From Exiguobacterium indicum HHS 31 (GTDB taxonomy: Bacteria > Bacillota > Bacilli > Exiguobacteriales > Exiguobacteriaceae): a stretch of DNA of 64,000 bases. Position 1 is the first letter of the stretch. Each line of letters begins with the position of its first letter. A program made the translations under genes and the position numbers. The notes beneath the pieces were generated by a model. The model did not search any database. It was given only the letters and a program-made list of their open reading frames with translations, and was not told the DNA's origin. This document shows, piece by piece, positions 63,099-64,000 of the stretch. The stretch spans positions 124,001 through 188,000 of the forward strand of contig NZ_MPSZ01000004.1 in the NCBI RefSeq assembly GCF_001939065.1, read 5' to 3'.

Positions 63099-64000
63099 TT
63101 AGACACGAGCGGATTGACGCTCATTCATTGCTTGCAGAGCTGCTTGGTTCAGCAAGTTCCACGGTTTGTTGTAGTGCGGTTGGAAAAAGAAGTCGACGAA
63201 AGCGAGCTCTTCAAGTGTCATATCGTTTTGAATCGCGACAGACAGTGTGTTCATCGCTTGTGTCAAATCAATTTTTGAGATGATTTGTGCACCGACGACA
63301 CGATGGGTTGCTGTCTCGAAGACGAGCTTCAATTGGACGTCTTCTGCTGTTGGCATGAACTCTGGGCGATACGCATCTGTGACTGTCGTGCTACTCACTT
63401 CGAGTCCGAACAAGGGTGCCGCTTCTTCTGTCAAACCAGTCGATGCGATATTCAAATCATATAGGCGAAGACCAGATGTGCCTTGTGTTCCTTGGTAACG
63501 AATCTTTGGTGCGCGCAAGTTTTTACCGATCAATGTTCCCATCCGGACAGCATTCGTTGCGAGTGGAATATAGGCATGTGTCCGAGCTGGATTGTAATAG
63601 ACGGCACAGCTGTCACCAGCAGCAAAGATGTTCGGGTTGCTTGTGCGCATATAATCGTCAACGATGATAGCACCGTTCGGTAGCATGTCGACCTGTCCTT
63701 TTAAGAGTTCCGTACTTGGGCGGAAACCGACACAGAGAATGACGAGATCCGTTTCAAACGTTCCTTTGTCTGTGACGACGTGTGTCACGGCGCCGTTTTC
63801 CCCTTTGAAGCTTTGGACGGTTTGTCCGAGTTCGAGGCGAATACCACGGTCTGTCAATTCACGTTCGATGACGTCAGTGAACGAGCGGTCGAGGTATTTG
63901 TTGAGAATGCGATCCGCACTATCGATGAACGTGACGTCTTTTCCGTATGCTTCAAACGCTTCGACGAGTTCAGCACCGATATACCCTGCACCAACGACTG
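63099..64000 (-). CDS. NADH oxidase / CoA-disulfide reductase family flavoenzyme, C-terminal part
   Basis: About 300 C-terminal residues of a protein continuing past the right edge. NAD is bound by VVGAGYIGAELVEAFEAYGK at the window border. FAD contact follows in NIFAAGDSCAVYYNPA, and the C-terminal dimerisation domain ends with VDFFFQPHYNKPWNLLNQAA. The pattern is typical of water-forming NADH oxidases (Nox) and CoA-disulfide reductases. The N-terminal active-site Cys that would help tell them apart lies outside the window. Confidence 0.85.
   Translation of the reverse strand, partial: VVGAGYIGAELVEAFEAYGKDVTFIDSADRILNKYLDRSFTDVIERELTDRGIRLELGQTVQSFKGENGAVTHVVTDKGTFETDLVILCVGFRPSTELLKGQVDMLPNGAIIVDDYMRTSNPNIFAAGDSCAVYYNPARTHAYIPLATNAVRMGTLIGKNLRAPKIRYQGTQGTSGLRLYDLNIASTGLTEEAAPLFGLEVSSTTVTDAYRPEFMPTAEDVQLKLVFETATHRVVGAQIISKIDLTQAMNTLSVAIQNDMTLEELAFVDFFFQPHYNKPWNLLNQAALQAMNERQSARV

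Overview
The window looks like a chromosomal segment of a low-to-mid GC Gram-positive bacterium of the order Bacillales, most likely Exiguobacterium. This is inferred from gene content: a YerO/SwrC-like tetR-RND pair, ald/adeR, a T-box-controlled argS, YycC, CtaM, YajQ, strong AAGGAGG ribosome binding sites and frequent TTG/GTG starts. The genus call rests on overall resemblance, not on a marker gene. No rRNA, tRNA, CRISPR array, prophage or transposase gene was seen.

Layout. 0-6 kb: edge of a DUF47 phosphate regulator, a CBS-ACT protein, a proC-like reductase and a TetR-RND efflux pair. 6-12.3 kb: NlpC/P60 hydrolase, a LacI regulator with a small unknown gene, a MarR-azoreductase pair, TagA-type glycosyltransferase, Ung and a HAD phosphatase. 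12.3-18.2 kb: a lipoprotein with a two-component system, then a DUF1499/disulfide reductase/CtaM operon. 18.2-25.6 kb: motAB, a Ktr-type potassium channel, a PAS kinase overlapping a reductase, and a membrane-bound Mrr nuclease. 25.7-28.5 kb: LURP-one-like, DUF1836, polyprenol kinase-like and TPR proteins. 28.6-32.6 kb: an alanine-use module (ald, adeR, AGCS transporter). 32.9-40.4 kb: TauE exporter, acetate permease operon, a VTT membrane protein, the tRNA hydroxylase trhO, an esterase and a diguanylate cyclase. 40.4-49.7 kb: T-box and argS, a metallophosphatase, a CMD protein, LysR/3-hydroxybutyrate dehydrogenase, yajQ, a pullulanase, a small M50 protease and yycC. 49.8-64 kb: MMPL transporter, Old Yellow Enzyme, DEDD exonuclease, MATE, M50 protease, an acidic repeat protein with its two-component system, an acetyltransferase, a stress-type SDR, a VOC protein and the edge of an NADH oxidase.

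The most unusual content lies between genes. Two families of dispersed structured elements (called A and B here) occur at five sites. Twice they form one composite A-B unit with conserved spacing. A carries an intrinsic terminator followed by a palindrome of about 110 bp. B folds into a branched structure. Copy-to-copy substitutions in the inner helices of B mostly keep base pairing in one RNA strand, and the reading frame is not kept in all copies. One full B copy has perfect 13-bp terminal inverted repeats, and a 70-bp B derivative keeps only the two ends. Four of the five loci lie between convergent genes.

Other regulatory sequences worth attention are a compact branched leader in front of trhO, a shared TTGTG-N6-CACAA motif in the ald/adeR/AGCS module that also serves as the adeR terminator, a GntR-like box next to a cre site before the acetate permease operon, and a sigma-B-type promoter before the stress SDR.
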